From Fen-999 sp964530115 (GTDB taxonomy: Bacteria; Pseudomonadota; Gammaproteobacteria; Burkholderiales; Rhodocyclaceae): a stretch of DNA of 64,000 nt. Position 1 is the stretch's first letter. Each line of letters opens with the position of its first letter. Position numbers and translations under genes: made by a program. Below, piece by piece: positions 14,894 through 22,627 of this stretch. The notes beneath the pieces were generated by a model. The model was not told where the DNA came from and ran no database searches. It saw only the letters and a program-made list of their open reading frames with translations. The stretch spans positions 10,988 through 74,987 of the forward strand of contig CAZGYD010000105.1 of assembly GCA_964530115.1 (NCBI GenBank), written 5' to 3'.

Positions 14894-15988
14894 TCAGGCC
14901 GCGTGCAGGCGCACCGGAATCCGCCGCGCGCCGAAGGCCTTTTCGAAATGGCCGAAGCGGCCGGCGATGGCCGTGCCGCAATGCGTGCAGTGGCCGGTGT
15001 CGTCGAGCCGGTAGTTGAGGATCTCGTACCAGTCGCGCTCGATCACCGGCCTGCCGCAGCCGGGACAGTAGGTGGCATCGCCGGCACGGTCGTGCACGTT
15101 GCCCGTATAGACGTAGTGCAAACCGGCGTCCAGGGCGATCTTCCGTGCGCGGGTGAGCGTCGCCGGCGGCGTCGGCGGCGCATCGAGCAGCTTGTAGTCC
15201 GGGTGGAAGGCCGAGAAGTGCAGCGGCACGTCGGCGCCGAGTTCCTTCGCGCACCATCCGGCGAGCGCCTTGATCTCGGCGTCCGAATCGTTCTGGCCGG
15301 GGATGAGCAGCGTCGTGATCTCGAGCCAGCAGTCGGTCTCGTGACGGACGTAGGCGAGGATGTCGAGCACCGGTTGCAGATGCCCGCCGCAGAGCCTGAA
15401 GTAGAAGTCGTCGGTGAAGGCCTTGAGGTCGATGTTGGCCGCGTCCATCTTCGCGTAGAACTCCTTCGCCGGGCCGAGGTGCATGTAGCCCGCGGTGACC
15501 GCGACGGTGGCGATGCCCAGCGCGTGGCAGGCGTCGGCGGTGTCCATCGCGTACTCGGCGAAGATCACCGGATCGTTGTAGGTGAAGGCGACGCTGCGCG
15601 AGCCGTAGCGCTGCGCGGCCCTGGCGATCGTCTCGGGCATCGCGTCGTCCATCAGCGTGTCCATCTCGCGCGACTTGGAGATGTCCCAGTTCTGGCAGAA
15701 CTTGCAGGCGAGGTTGCAGCCCGCGGTGCCAAAGGAGAGCACCGAGGAGCCCGGATAGAAGTGGTTGAGCGGTTTCTTCTCGATCGGGTCGATGCAGAAG
15801 CCGCTGCTCCTGCCGTAGGTGGTCAGGATCATCTGCCCGCCCTTGTTGGCGCGCACGAAGCAGGCGGCGCGCTGGCCGTCGTGCAGCTTGCAGTCGCGCG
15901 GGCAGAGATCGCATTGGATGCGGCCGCCGTCGATCGGATGCCACCACTTCGCGGGCCGTCCGCTCAGGATTTCATCGGCTCTTTCCAT
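14894..15988 (-). CDS. amrS: AmmeMemoRadiSam system radical SAM enzyme
   Basis: 364 residues from the ATG at 15988 (MERADEILSG), which overlaps the end of amrA; a longer open frame upstream is not needed. An N-terminal cysteine pair region CDLCPRDCKL (about 27-36) precedes the radical-SAM cluster motif GCNLACKFCQNW (about 88-99, Cys-x3-Cys-x2-Cys). The C-terminus has two CxxC knuckles (CPGCG, CTHCG) like a zinc ribbon. It is the radical SAM member of a three-protein set with Memo and AMMECR1; the reaction is not established in bacteria to my knowledge. Translational overlap with amrA supports joint action. Confidence 0.92.
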   Translation of the reverse strand: MERADEILSGRPAKWWHPIDGGRIQCDLCPRDCKLHDGQRAACFVRANKGGQMILTTYGRSSGFCIDPIEKKPLNHFYPGSSVLSFGTAGCNLACKFCQNWDISKSREMDTLMDDAMPETIARAAQRYGSRSVAFTYNDPVIFAEYAMDTADACHALGIATVAVTAGYMHLGPAKEFYAKMDAANIDLKAFTDDFYFRLCGGHLQPVLDILAYVRHETDCWLEITTLLIPGQNDSDAEIKALAGWCAKELGADVPLHFSAFHPDYKLLDAPPTPPATLTRARKIALDAGLHYVYTGNVHDRAGDATYCPGCGRPVIERDWYEILNYRLDDTGHCTHCGTAIAGRFGHFEKAFGARRIPVRLHAA

Positions 15989-16518
15989 TTCTGTACCTCG
16001 TAGCGGTAGAGCTTCACGTCCGGCGCCCAGAAGTCCGCCGGCAGGCCGGCCTTCTGCTTCAGGTGGGCGAGGAACCGCCCGGGATCGGGCAGGCTCTCCC
16101 AGACCTGCGGCAGGAAAGTGCCGCGCCGGCCGCGCCATTCGAGGATCACGCCGTCGATGCCCGGCCGCAGCCGGCGGATCGCGTCTTCTTCGTCCGTGAA
16201 TCCGATCGGCGTCGCCGGCGTGAGCAGCGACACCTCGACGCGCGTGCGTGCGAGCTCATCACGCGAGAGCGGCGGAAAGCGCGGGTCGCGAAAGGCGGCG
16301 GCTTTCGCGTTTTCGCGCACGTCGGCATCGAGCGACCGGTGCGCCTCGAGCGAGCCGATGCAGCCGCGCAGCCGGCCCTCCTGGGTGAGCGTGACGAAAG
16401 TCGCGCCGGGTAGCCCGAGTGCCGGATCGTCGGGCTCCGACGCAGGCGCGATGCCGAATTCGCCGGCGATGGCGTTGCGCGCACGCACGAGCAGCGCGCG
16501 GCCGAGCGTCTCAGTCAT
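15964..16518 (-). CDS. amrA: AMMECR1-domain protein (AmmeMemoRadiSam system protein A)
   Basis: 184 residues from the ATG at 16518 (MTETLGRALL). The AMMECR1 hallmark LRGCIGSLEAHRSLDADVRENAKAA is visible (about residues 56-80), with FRDPRFPPLSRDEL following and the C-terminal WESLPDPGRFLAHLKQKAGL. The conserved LRGCIG cysteine is present. The domain is shared with human AMMECR1, whose biochemical role is not settled. Both ends overlap neighbours: its start lies within the last codons of amrB and its end runs 25 bases into amrS. Confidence 0.92.
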   Translation of the reverse strand: MTETLGRALLVRARNAIAGEFGIAPASEPDDPALGLPGATFVTLTQEGRLRGCIGSLEAHRSLDADVRENAKAAAFRDPRFPPLSRDELARTRVEVSLLTPATPIGFTDEEDAIRRLRPGIDGVILEWRGRRGTFLPQVWESLPDPGRFLAHLKQKAGLPADFWAPDVKLYRYEVQKWKEPMKS

Positions 16519-17314
16519 GGCCGGCTTCCGTGAAGGCGAAGGCCGCGTAGCCGACCACCCGCGAGCGGTCGCCGGCGGTGTCGCCCGAGTTGCGCAGGTC
16601 GAGCAGTCGCGGCGCGAGATTGCGTCGGCGGGCGACCTCGATGAGACCGTTGATCGGCGTCGCTCCGCAGGCCTGCTCGTGGTGCGCCAGCGCCTGGAGG
16701 CGCAGGATGCTCTCGGCGGTCCTGTGATCGATCCGTTGTGCATCCTCATAGGGCAGATAGTGCGAGAGATCGGAACTCACGAGGATCAGCGTTTCCGGCC
16801 CGCCCCAGAGCCGGTCCATCACTTCCGCGACCTGTGCGGCGGAGGCCCCGCCAACGACGAAGGGCGCGATGGCGAACTCGTCGAGCACGGCCTGGAGGAA
16901 AGGCAGTTGCACTTCCAGGCTGTGCTCGGCGGCATGTGCGGCATCGTTGGTCTCGACCTGAGGCAGGTCGGCAACCGAGTCGACCGCGGCCTGGTCGACC
17001 GGCACGCGGCCGAGCGGCGTCTCGAAGAAGTCGGCCGAGGACGCTGCCAGCCCCGGCACCCAGACCCGGTGCGCGGGCCCGAACATGACGACGCGGCGTA
17101 TGACCGCGGCTGAGTTTCGCAGGCAGGCGTAGGCGCTCGCCGCCACCGGCCCCGAGAAGACGTAACCCGCATGGGGCACGATCAAGGCCTTCGGCGATGC
17201 TGCCACGGGTTCCGCCCCCGAGAGCATCTCCCCGACTTCCGCGCCCAAAACCCGCGCGCTGCCCGGATAGAACATGCCGGCGACCGCCGCCGGACGCATC
17301 GTTGCCATCTTCAT
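16511..17314 (-). CDS. amrB: Memo-family protein (AmmeMemoRadiSam system protein B)
   Basis: 267 residues. Memo-like proteins share the fold of class III extradiol dioxygenases. The expected ligands are visible: VPHAGYVFSGPVAA (about 47-60), EHSLEVQLPFLQ (about 129-140) and SSDLSHYLPYEDA (about 190-202). Residues 66-75 (RNSAAVIRRV) are encoded by a copy of the dispersed 27-bp motif on the opposite strand, at a place where relatives have a similar helix of the same length. The gene heads amrB-amrA-amrS and has a good promoter divergent from ispD; GAGGAGT precedes the ATG. Confidence 0.92.
   Translation of the reverse strand: MKMATMRPAAVAGMFYPGSARVLGAEVGEMLSGAEPVAASPKALIVPHAGYVFSGPVAASAYACLRNSAAVIRRVVMFGPAHRVWVPGLAASSADFFETPLGRVPVDQAAVDSVADLPQVETNDAAHAAEHSLEVQLPFLQAVLDEFAIAPFVVGGASAAQVAEVMDRLWGGPETLILVSSDLSHYLPYEDAQRIDHRTAESILRLQALAHHEQACGATPINGLIEVARRRNLAPRLLDLRNSGDTAGDRSRVVGYAAFAFTEAGHD
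17092..17118 (+). repeat. Dispersed 27-bp motif, copy 5 (inside amrB)
   Basis: CGCGGCGTATGACC then GCGGCTGAGTTTC. The right half is intact. It is in antisense orientation to amrB and read as RNSAAVIRR in the protein. Confidence 0.85.
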
Positions 17315-17334
17315 CGTTCGACTCCTCTGGTTTC

Positions 17335-17363
17335 TTTATGGTGCAGCGCAGGGCCCGATTCAA
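17335..17363 (-). promoter_or_regulatory. Promoter of the amrBAS operon
   Basis: On the minus strand TTGAAT (17358-17363) is followed after 17 bases by CATAAA (17335-17340), a good sigma-70 type pair. A GAGGAGT Shine-Dalgarno and the amrB ATG (17314) lie downstream. Confidence 0.7.
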
Positions 17364-17373
17364 GCGGGACTTG

Positions 17374-17379
17374 TAGAAT
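17374..17379 (+). promoter_or_regulatory. -10 box of ispD, close to the start codon
   Basis: TAGAAT ends only six bases before the ispD ATG at 17386. A transcript starting the usual 6-8 bases downstream would begin at or next to the ATG, so ispD is probably leaderless. No strong -35 is seen. Confidence 0.55.
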
Positions 17380-17385
17380 GACGCC

Positions 17386-18060
17386 ATGCCCTGCCATGCC
17401 CTCGTTCCGGCTGCCGGCGGCGGTTCGCGCATGGGCGCGGACTGCCCGAAGCAGTATCTGCCGCTCGCGGGCGCGCCGCTCATCCGCCACGCGCTGGCGA
17501 CGCTCTGCGCCGTGCCGGCGATCATGCGCGTCTGGGTCGTGCTCGCGGCCGACGACCGCCACTGGCCCGGCTTCCCCGAGTTCGGCGAGCGGCTGCGCGT
17601 CCTGCGCGTTGGCGGCGCGACGCGCGCCGAAAGCGTCGCCAACGGCCTCGCGGCGATGGCCGGCGAGGTCGCCGCCGACGACTGGGTGCTCGTGCACGAC
17701 GCCGCGCGCGCCTGCCTCACCGTCGCGCACGTCGAGAAGCTGATCGCCGAGGTCGGCGACGACCCGGTCGGCGGCATCCTCGCGGTACCGGTCGCCGATA
17801 CCCTCAAGCGCGAGCGCGGCGGCCGCATCGAAACGACGGTGCCGCGCGAGCGCCTCTGGCAGGCGCAGACGCCGCAGATGTTCCGCCACGGCCTGCTCTC
17901 GAAGGCGCTCGCCGCCGCGCGTGAGGTCACCGACGAGGCGGGCGCCGTCGAGGCGCTCGGCCTCTCGCCGAAGCTGGTGGCGGCGGATGCCACCAACCTC
18001 AAGGTCACCTGGCCGCTCGATCTGCGGCTCGCCGAATGGATCCTCGCCAACAGGACATGA
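17386..18060 (+). CDS. ispD: 2-C-methyl-D-erythritol 4-phosphate cytidylyltransferase IspD
   Basis: 224 residues. It transfers CMP from CTP to methylerythritol phosphate in the non-mevalonate isoprenoid pathway. The nucleotide-binding start PAAGGGSRMGADCPKQYLPL (about 8-27) contains the conserved Arg and Lys; VLVHDAARACL (about 103-113) and the RERLWQAQTPQMFR segment (about 150-163) are further family signatures. No Shine-Dalgarno is visible and the -10 box is adjacent, consistent with a leaderless mRNA. It is followed directly by ispF, the usual pairing. Confidence 0.95.
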   Translation: MPCHALVPAAGGGSRMGADCPKQYLPLAGAPLIRHALATLCAVPAIMRVWVVLAADDRHWPGFPEFGERLRVLRVGGATRAESVANGLAAMAGEVAADDWVLVHDAARACLTVAHVEKLIAEVGDDPVGGILAVPVADTLKRERGGRIETTVPRERLWQAQTPQMFRHGLLSKALAAAREVTDEAGAVEALGLSPKLVAADATNLKVTWPLDLRLAEWILANRT

Positions 18061-18062
18061 AC

Positions 18063-18542
18063 ATGGACTTCCGCATCGGGCAGGGCTACGACGTGCATGC
18101 GCTGGTGCCCGGGCGCCGGCTGATCCTCGGCGGTGTCGAGATCGCGCACGAGGCCGGTCTGCTCGGCCATTCCGATGCCGACGTGCTGCTCCATGCGATC
18201 ACCGATGCGCTCCTCGGCGCCGCAGGCCTGGGCGACATCGGCCGCATGTTCCCGGACACCGATGCGCGGTACCGCGGCGCCGACAGCCGCGTGCTGCTGC
18301 GCGCGGCGATGGACGCCGTGCGCGCGGCCGGCTGGCGCGTCGGCAACGTCGACGCCACGGTGGTCGCGCAGGCGCCGAAGATCGCGCCGCACGTCGCCGC
18401 GATGGCGGCCAACATCGCGGCCGACCTCGGCATCGGGCCCGAGCGCGTGAGCGTCAAGGGCAAGACGCACGAGCGGCTCGGTTTCGAAGGCCGGCAGGAG
18501 GGCATCGTCGCACAGGCGGTGGTGCTGCTCGTCCGGGCCTGA
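18063..18542 (+). CDS. ispF: 2-C-methyl-D-erythritol 2,4-cyclodiphosphate synthase IspF
   Basis: 159 residues from the ATG at 18063, which has AGGA seven bases upstream inside ispD; an ATG at 18057 overlapping the ispD stop is the alternative. The metal-binding GQGYDVHAL motif (about 6-14), the LGHSDADVLLHAITDALLGA stretch (about 35-54) and the C-terminal KGKTHERLGFEGRQEGI are diagnostic. It cyclises CDP-methylerythritol phosphate, two steps after IspD in the same pathway. Length equals that of the E. coli enzyme. Confidence 0.96.
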   Translation: MDFRIGQGYDVHALVPGRRLILGGVEIAHEAGLLGHSDADVLLHAITDALLGAAGLGDIGRMFPDTDARYRGADSRVLLRAAMDAVRAAGWRVGNVDATVVAQAPKIAPHVAAMAANIAADLGIGPERVSVKGKTHERLGFEGRQEGIVAQAVVLLVRA

Positions 18543-18545
18543 GCG

Positions 18546-19064
18546 ATGCCGCGGGTCTTCTTCGCCGTCTGGCCGAACGAGGCGGCGGCGAAGGCGCTGC
18601 ACGCGGCCGCGCGCGAGGCGCAAAAGCGCTGCCACGGGCGGCTGATGCGCCGCGAGACGCTGCACCTGACGCTCGCCTTCCTCGGCGATATCGCCGAAGC
18701 ACGGCTCGCCGAGGCGAAGCGCGTGGCGGACGCCATCGTCGCCGAACCCTTCGAGATGACGCTCGATACGCTCGGCTACTGGCGGCACAACCGCATCCTC
18801 TGGGCCGGCGGCGTGTCCCCGCGGCTGAGTTTCATCGCCGGCGCGCTCGGCGAGGGCCTGCGCGCGGCCGGCTTCCGGCTCGACGCGCGGCCCTTCGTCG
18901 CCCACATGACGCTCCTGCGCGACGCGCGCTGCGAGGCAACGCCCGTGCTCGCGGCGCCGGTCGCCTGGACCGTGCGCGAATTCCTGCTCGTCGAGTCGAA
19001 ACTCTCGGCCGAGGGCGCGCGCTACGAGGCCATCGGCCGTTGGCCGCTGGGCGCCTCCGGCTGA
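18546..19064 (+). CDS. thpR: RNA 2',3'-cyclic phosphodiesterase ThpR
   Basis: 172 residues in the 2H phosphoesterase superfamily (formerly 2'-5' RNA ligase). The two catalytic His-x-Thr motifs are LHLTLAFLG (about 39-47) and AHMTLLRD (about 119-126). It starts four bases after ispF and is probably cotranscribed. Residues 88-96 (GGVSPRLSF) are encoded by a sense copy of the dispersed 27-bp motif, in the variable linker between the motifs. Its last 43 bases overlap the end of the convergent haemoglobin gene. Confidence 0.92.
   Translation: MPRVFFAVWPNEAAAKALHAAAREAQKRCHGRLMRRETLHLTLAFLGDIAEARLAEAKRVADAIVAEPFEMTLDTLGYWRHNRILWAGGVSPRLSFIAGALGEGLRAAGFRLDARPFVAHMTLLRDARCEATPVLAAPVAWTVREFLLVESKLSAEGARYEAIGRWPLGASG
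18807..18833 (+). repeat. Dispersed 27-bp motif, copy 6 (inside thpR)
   Basis: GGCGGCGTGTCCCC then GCGGCTGAGTTTC. It lies in the sense orientation and is read as GGVSPRLSF between the two catalytic motifs. Confidence 0.88.
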
Positions 19065-19447
19065 TTGCGCATGTGGTCGGCGAGATCCGTGAGCGCCTTG
19101 TCGAGCGCGGCGCGCAGCGGCGCGTCGTCGATCAGTTCGTCCATCGCCTGGCGCATGCAGAGCAGCCACTGGTCGCGCTCGGACTCGCCGATGGCGAAAG
19201 GCAGGTGACGGGCGCGCAGCCGCGGGTGGCCGAACTTCTCCACGAACAGATTCGGCCCGCCGAGCCAGCCCGAGAGGAACATGAACAGCTTGTCTTCGGA
19301 GCTGCGCAAGTCGGCCGGATGCAGCTTGCGGATGCCGTAGGCCTCGGGCAGCGTGTCCATGAGCTCGTAGAAGCGATGCACGAGTTCGCGCAGGGCGCGC
19401 TCGCCGCCGAGGCGCTGGTAGGGGGTGGGGGTCGGTTCACGGTTCAT
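19022..19447 (-). CDS. Group II (TrHb2) truncated haemoglobin
   Basis: 141 residues from the ATG at 19447. The start MNREPTPTPYQRLGGERALRELVHRFYELM (first thirty residues, given here only for the conserved Tyr-Gln-x-Leu-Gly-Gly part) is typical, and the LFMFLSGWLGGPNLFVEKFGHPRLRARH region (about 74-101) holds the distal Trp and the proximal His (FGHPRLR) of TrHb2. It binds haem and O2 or NO; the physiological role in this organism is unknown. The 3' end overlaps thpR and the 5' end overlaps the stop of the glycosyltransferase-like gene by four bases, so it is cotranscribed with that gene. Confidence 0.88.
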   Translation of the reverse strand: MNREPTPTPYQRLGGERALRELVHRFYELMDTLPEAYGIRKLHPADLRSSEDKLFMFLSGWLGGPNLFVEKFGHPRLRARHLPFAIGESERDQWLLCMRQAMDELIDDAPLRAALDKALTDLADHMRNQPEAPSGQRPMAS

Positions 19448-20484
19448 TGCGGTGAATCCAGAAGTTTCAGGAGAAAGTCGCGGGCCTGGGCGACGCCTTC
19501 GGGTTCTGGCTTTTGGGGCGCCGGCCGGGCCCAGAGCCGGTCGAGTGCCGGGAGCAGGTCGCCCTCGAGCGCCTGCCGCCGCGTGATCTCGGCGGCGCGG
19601 CCATGGCGGTGCAGCCATTCGACGAGCGGCGTCTCCTCGGGCCAGTCGGGCCGGCGCAGATAGAGTACCGGAACGCCGTGCAGTGCGGCCTCGACGAAGG
19701 TGCCGTAGCCGGGCTTGGTGATCACCGCGTCCGCCGCCGCGAGCAGGTCGGCGAAGGGCATGTTCGCACCCGGCACCAGCCAGAGCACGTCCTCGCGCTG
19801 CGGCCAGTCGGCGACGGGCAGGGGGAAGTCGAAGCCGCCGAGCGCGACCAGCACCCAGCGCTTCTCCTGCGGCAGGTCGAAGCGTTCCGCGAGTGCGGCG
19901 CGGTCGGGATGGCGAAGCTCGGCGACGGGGCCGATGACGACGACGTTGGCCAGATCGATCATCGGCATGCCGGGCGTGGTGCGCAGGAAGGCGCGCGCGC
20001 CCGAATAGGCGGCCAGCGCCGCGGCGCAGACCTCGCGCGCCCAGGGTTCGCGGCGGAAATAGTGGCCGACCAGATCGGCCCAGTGGAGCGAGCAGAGTGC
20101 CACCGCCGGAATGCCGGCGGCGGCCGCACCGGCGAGCGGCAGGTAGGCGATGTCGCTGAGCACGAGGTCGGGGACGAGCGACACGAGGAATCCGGCCTCG
20201 CGGCGTACGCGGCCGTCCCAGTCGGCATGGAATTCGCGGTAGCGCGCGGCGGAGGCGGGAAGGTCGATGTCGAGCGCGTTCTTCATGACGAAGCCGAAGT
20301 CGCTCGCCTCGTGGATGTGGTGGAAAGGCGCGGCGATGCGGGTCGCGAGCCGCTCGCGCGACAGGCCGCTGCGGATCGTCAATCGAAGGTTCGGCCGGAC
20401 GGTGGTGAGCGCGTTGAGCACCGGCGCCAGCTGGGCGAGGTGGCCGAAGCCGTGGCTGGAGATGTCGACGAAGAGACGGCTCAT
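19444..20484 (-). CDS. GT-B fold glycosyltransferase-like protein (MurG-like)
   Basis: 346 residues. The N-terminal SSHGFGHLAQLAPVL (about 9-23) is the Gly-rich loop of GT-B enzymes such as MurG, and the C-terminal half has VLVALGGFDFP followed by the ADAVITKPGYGTFVEAALHGVPVLYL segment (about 254-279) that in this fold binds the nucleotide-sugar donor. No acceptor can be named. It sits between envZ (four-base overlap) and the truncated haemoglobin gene, so the four genes ompR-envZ-this-trHb read as one operon. Confidence 0.75.
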   Translation of the reverse strand: MSRLFVDISSHGFGHLAQLAPVLNALTTVRPNLRLTIRSGLSRERLATRIAAPFHHIHEASDFGFVMKNALDIDLPASAARYREFHADWDGRVRREAGFLVSLVPDLVLSDIAYLPLAGAAAAGIPAVALCSLHWADLVGHYFRREPWAREVCAAALAAYSGARAFLRTTPGMPMIDLANVVVIGPVAELRHPDRAALAERFDLPQEKRWVLVALGGFDFPLPVADWPQREDVLWLVPGANMPFADLLAAADAVITKPGYGTFVEAALHGVPVLYLRRPDWPEETPLVEWLHRHGRAAEITRRQALEGDLLPALDRLWARPAPQKPEPEGVAQARDFLLKLLDSPQ

Positions 20485-21791
20485 GATCGCGAGGGCAGGG
20501 TGATCCGCGCGACCAGCCCGCCTCCCTCGCGCGGCAGCAGGTCGAGCCGGCCGCCATGGCCGCGGGCGATGCGGTCGACGATGGCGAGCCCGAGCCCGGT
20601 GCCGCCGGTATCGGTGCGCGCCGCCTCGCGGCGCGTGAAGGGCAGCTTGAGCCGCTCGGCCTCTTCGGGCGGGATGCCGGGGCCGCGGTCGCGCACCTCG
20701 ACGATCAGTTCGCCGCCGCGCACCGCGAGGCCCAGCTCGACCGGCGTGGCGGGCCCCGCGTGGCGCAGCGCGTTGTCGACGAGATTGACGATCGCCCGCC
20801 GGATCGCCTTCGGCCGCAGACTCAGCCGTGGTAACACGCCGGAGATCGCGGCCGTCACCTCGTGGCCGCGCCGCCGGTACTGGGCGGCGAGTTCCTCGGC
20901 GAGCGCCGCGAGGTCGAGCGCTTCCTCGGGTTCGCCGGCCCCGGCACGCGCGAAGTCGAGGAACTGGCCGATGCTGCGGTCCATCTCCTCGATGTCGGCG
21001 ACCATCTCGTCGCGCGTCGCCGGATCGTCGATGGACATCTCGACGCCCATGCGCAGGCGCGTGAGCGGCGTGCGCAGGTCGTGGGAGACGCCGGCGAGGA
21101 TCAGCGCGCGGTCATCGTCGAGCCGCGCGAGTTCGGCGCTCATGCGGTTGAAGTTGCGCGCGAGCGCGCGGATCTCCTCGGGCCCGTTCTCCGGCACCGG
21201 CGGCGGCCGGCCGCCGCGGCCGATCTCGGCGGCGGCACGTTCGAGCGCCTTGAGCGGTTGTGTCACGCGGAAGACGATCAGCCAGGCGCCGGCGAGCGCG
21301 AGCAGGAAGACGGCGATGCCCCAGCCGAGCCACTGCGCCGGCATGTGGCGTTCGATGCGCTCGATCGGCAGCGCCACCCAGTATTCGTCCTCGTCGATGG
21401 CGAAGCTGACGAACAGTGCCCGCTCGCCCTCGCGCTCCAGCGTCAGCTCGGTCCGGGGTCCGAGCTGCTCGCGCAGCAGTTCGCGGACACGGTGCAGGAA
21501 GGCGCGGTCAGGCAGCGGCGCGATGCGGTCTTCCGCTTCCGCGGGGTAGATGTGGATGCCCTCGCGGTCGGAAAGTTCGACCAGGAGCGGGATGCGCGTC
21601 TCCGGCCGCGCCGTGACCAGCGCCGTGCGCGTGAGATTGACGACGCTGACGATCATCTGCGCCAGCTGGCGCGCGCGCGGTTCGCGCTCGAAGGTGGCGA
21701 AGATCTCGAGCCAGGCGAGGACCGAGAGCAGGATCAGCGCGGCGATGAGCAGGAAGGTGCGCCAGAGCAGGCTCTGCGGGAAGAGCTTCAT
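20481..21791 (-). CDS. envZ: Sensor histidine kinase EnvZ-like
   Basis: 436 residues. One transmembrane helix near 10-30 and a second near 155-175 flank a periplasmic domain; a HAMP linker follows (RVTQPLKALERAAAEIGRG). The H-box is AGVSHDLRTPLTRLR with His237; the N-box is NLVDNALRHAG; G-boxes are RDRGPGIPPEEAERL and TGGTGLGLAIVDR. Residues about 317-325 (SGVLPRLSL) just before the N-box are encoded by the 27-bp motif, where relatives have a similar Pro-rich strand of the same length. Its ATG overlaps the ompR stop. The signal is unknown; the EnvZ name rests on the HK class and pairing. Confidence 0.88.
   Translation of the reverse strand: MKLFPQSLLWRTFLLIAALILLSVLAWLEIFATFEREPRARQLAQMIVSVVNLTRTALVTARPETRIPLLVELSDREGIHIYPAEAEDRIAPLPDRAFLHRVRELLREQLGPRTELTLEREGERALFVSFAIDEDEYWVALPIERIERHMPAQWLGWGIAVFLLALAGAWLIVFRVTQPLKALERAAAEIGRGGRPPPVPENGPEEIRALARNFNRMSAELARLDDDRALILAGVSHDLRTPLTRLRMGVEMSIDDPATRDEMVADIEEMDRSIGQFLDFARAGAGEPEEALDLAALAEELAAQYRRRGHEVTAAISGVLPRLSLRPKAIRRAIVNLVDNALRHAGPATPVELGLAVRGGELIVEVRDRGPGIPPEEAERLKLPFTRREAARTDTGGTGLGLAIVDRIARGHGGRLDLLPREGGGLVARITLPSRS
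20817..20843 (-). repeat. Dispersed 27-bp motif, copy 7 (inside envZ)
   Basis: TCCGGCGTGTTACC then ACGGCTGAGTCTG on the minus strand. The last four bases differ from TTTC. It lies in the sense orientation and is read as SGVLPRLSL. Confidence 0.85.
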
Positions 21792-22525
21792 TCCTGCTTC
21801 TTGCCGTCGGGCACGAAGACGTAGCCGAATCCCCAGACGGTCTGGATGTAGCGCGGCTTCGAGGGGTCCTCCTCGACCAGCTTGCGCAGCCGCGAGACCT
21901 GCACGTCGATCGAGCGGTCGAAGACCTCGTACTCGCGGCCGCGCGCGAGTTCCATCAGCTTGTCGCGTGACAAAGGCTTCCTTGGATGTTCGACCAGCAC
22001 CTTGAGCAGCGCGAACTCGCCCGTGGTGAGTGTCGTCGTGACGCCGCCGCGCGTCAGTTCGCGCGTGCCGAGATCGAGCAGCACGTCGCCGAAGCCGACC
22101 TTCGCATCGGTTTCCGCCGGTGCGCCGGGTGGCGGCGGCGGGACGCGCCGGCGCAATACCGCATGGATGCGCGCCACGAGTTCGCGCGGGTTGAACGGCT
22201 TGGGCAGATAGTCGTCGGCACCGAGCTCCAGGCCGACGATGCGATCCACATCGTCGCCCTTGGCCGTGAGCATGACGATGGCGATGTCGTTCTTCTCGGC
22301 GCGCAGGCGGCGGCAGACCGAGAGGCCGTCCTCGCCGGGCATCATCAGGTCGAGGACGATGAGGTCGTAGAGCTCGCGCGCGAGCGCCTTGTCCATCGCC
22401 GCGGCGCCATCGACCGCGCGCACGGTGAAGCCCTGGTCGCGCAGATAGCGCTCGAGCAGTTGGCGCAGGCGCAGGTCGTCGTCGACGACGAGGATCTTCT
22501 TCGGCTTTTCGTTGGTTCCGGTCAT
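21788..22525 (-). CDS. ompR: OmpR-family response regulator
   Basis: 245 residues from the ATG at 22525 (MTGTNEKPKKILVVDDD); a longer open frame upstream is spurious. The receiver has the acidic pair VVDDD, the phospho-acceptor in YDLIVLDLMMPGEDG (about residue 61) and the Lys of LPKPFNPRELVAR. The C-terminal winged helix shows LTTGEFALLKVLVEHPRKPLSRDKL and the SRLRKLVEEDP...YIQTVWGFGYVF end. It is encoded upstream of and overlapping envZ. A 10-base-spaced direct repeat next to its promoter may be its own binding site. Confidence 0.92.
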   Translation of the reverse strand: MTGTNEKPKKILVVDDDLRLRQLLERYLRDQGFTVRAVDGAAAMDKALARELYDLIVLDLMMPGEDGLSVCRRLRAEKNDIAIVMLTAKGDDVDRIVGLELGADDYLPKPFNPRELVARIHAVLRRRVPPPPPGAPAETDAKVGFGDVLLDLGTRELTRGGVTTTLTTGEFALLKVLVEHPRKPLSRDKLMELARGREYEVFDRSIDVQVSRLRKLVEEDPSKPRYIQTVWGFGYVFVPDGKKQE

Positions 22526-22568
22526 GACGCGAATGCTAGCGATTCGCGCCGGTTTCGGCGAGAAAGCC

Positions 22569-22588
22569 TTACAAACCATTACAAAACG
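22569..22588. promoter_or_regulatory. Candidate OmpR-family binding site (tandem TTACAAA)
   Basis: TTACAAACCA followed directly by TTACAAAACG gives two near-identical half-sites spaced 10 bases, the spacing used by OmpR/PhoB-type winged-helix regulators. It lies between ompR (start 22525, minus) and the secreted-protein gene (start 22628, plus). Confidence 0.5.
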
Positions 22589-22592
22589 GGCC

Positions 22593-22620
22593 TTGCCGCT
22601 GATGCGGACTCGCCTAACAT
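22593..22620 (+). promoter_or_regulatory. Promoter of the small secreted protein gene
   Basis: TTGCCG (22593-22598), 16-base spacer, TAACAT (22615-22620). The ATG at 22628 follows after seven bases. The tandem TTACAAA site lies immediately upstream, a position suited to activation. Confidence 0.55.
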
Positions 22621-22627
22621 GGCGGGC

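Noticed and set aside
16746..19169. An 807-codon open frame on the minus strand across amrB, ispD, ispF and thpR.
   Set aside because: High-GC antisense shadow; the plus-strand genes are certain and the frame's product is low-complexity.
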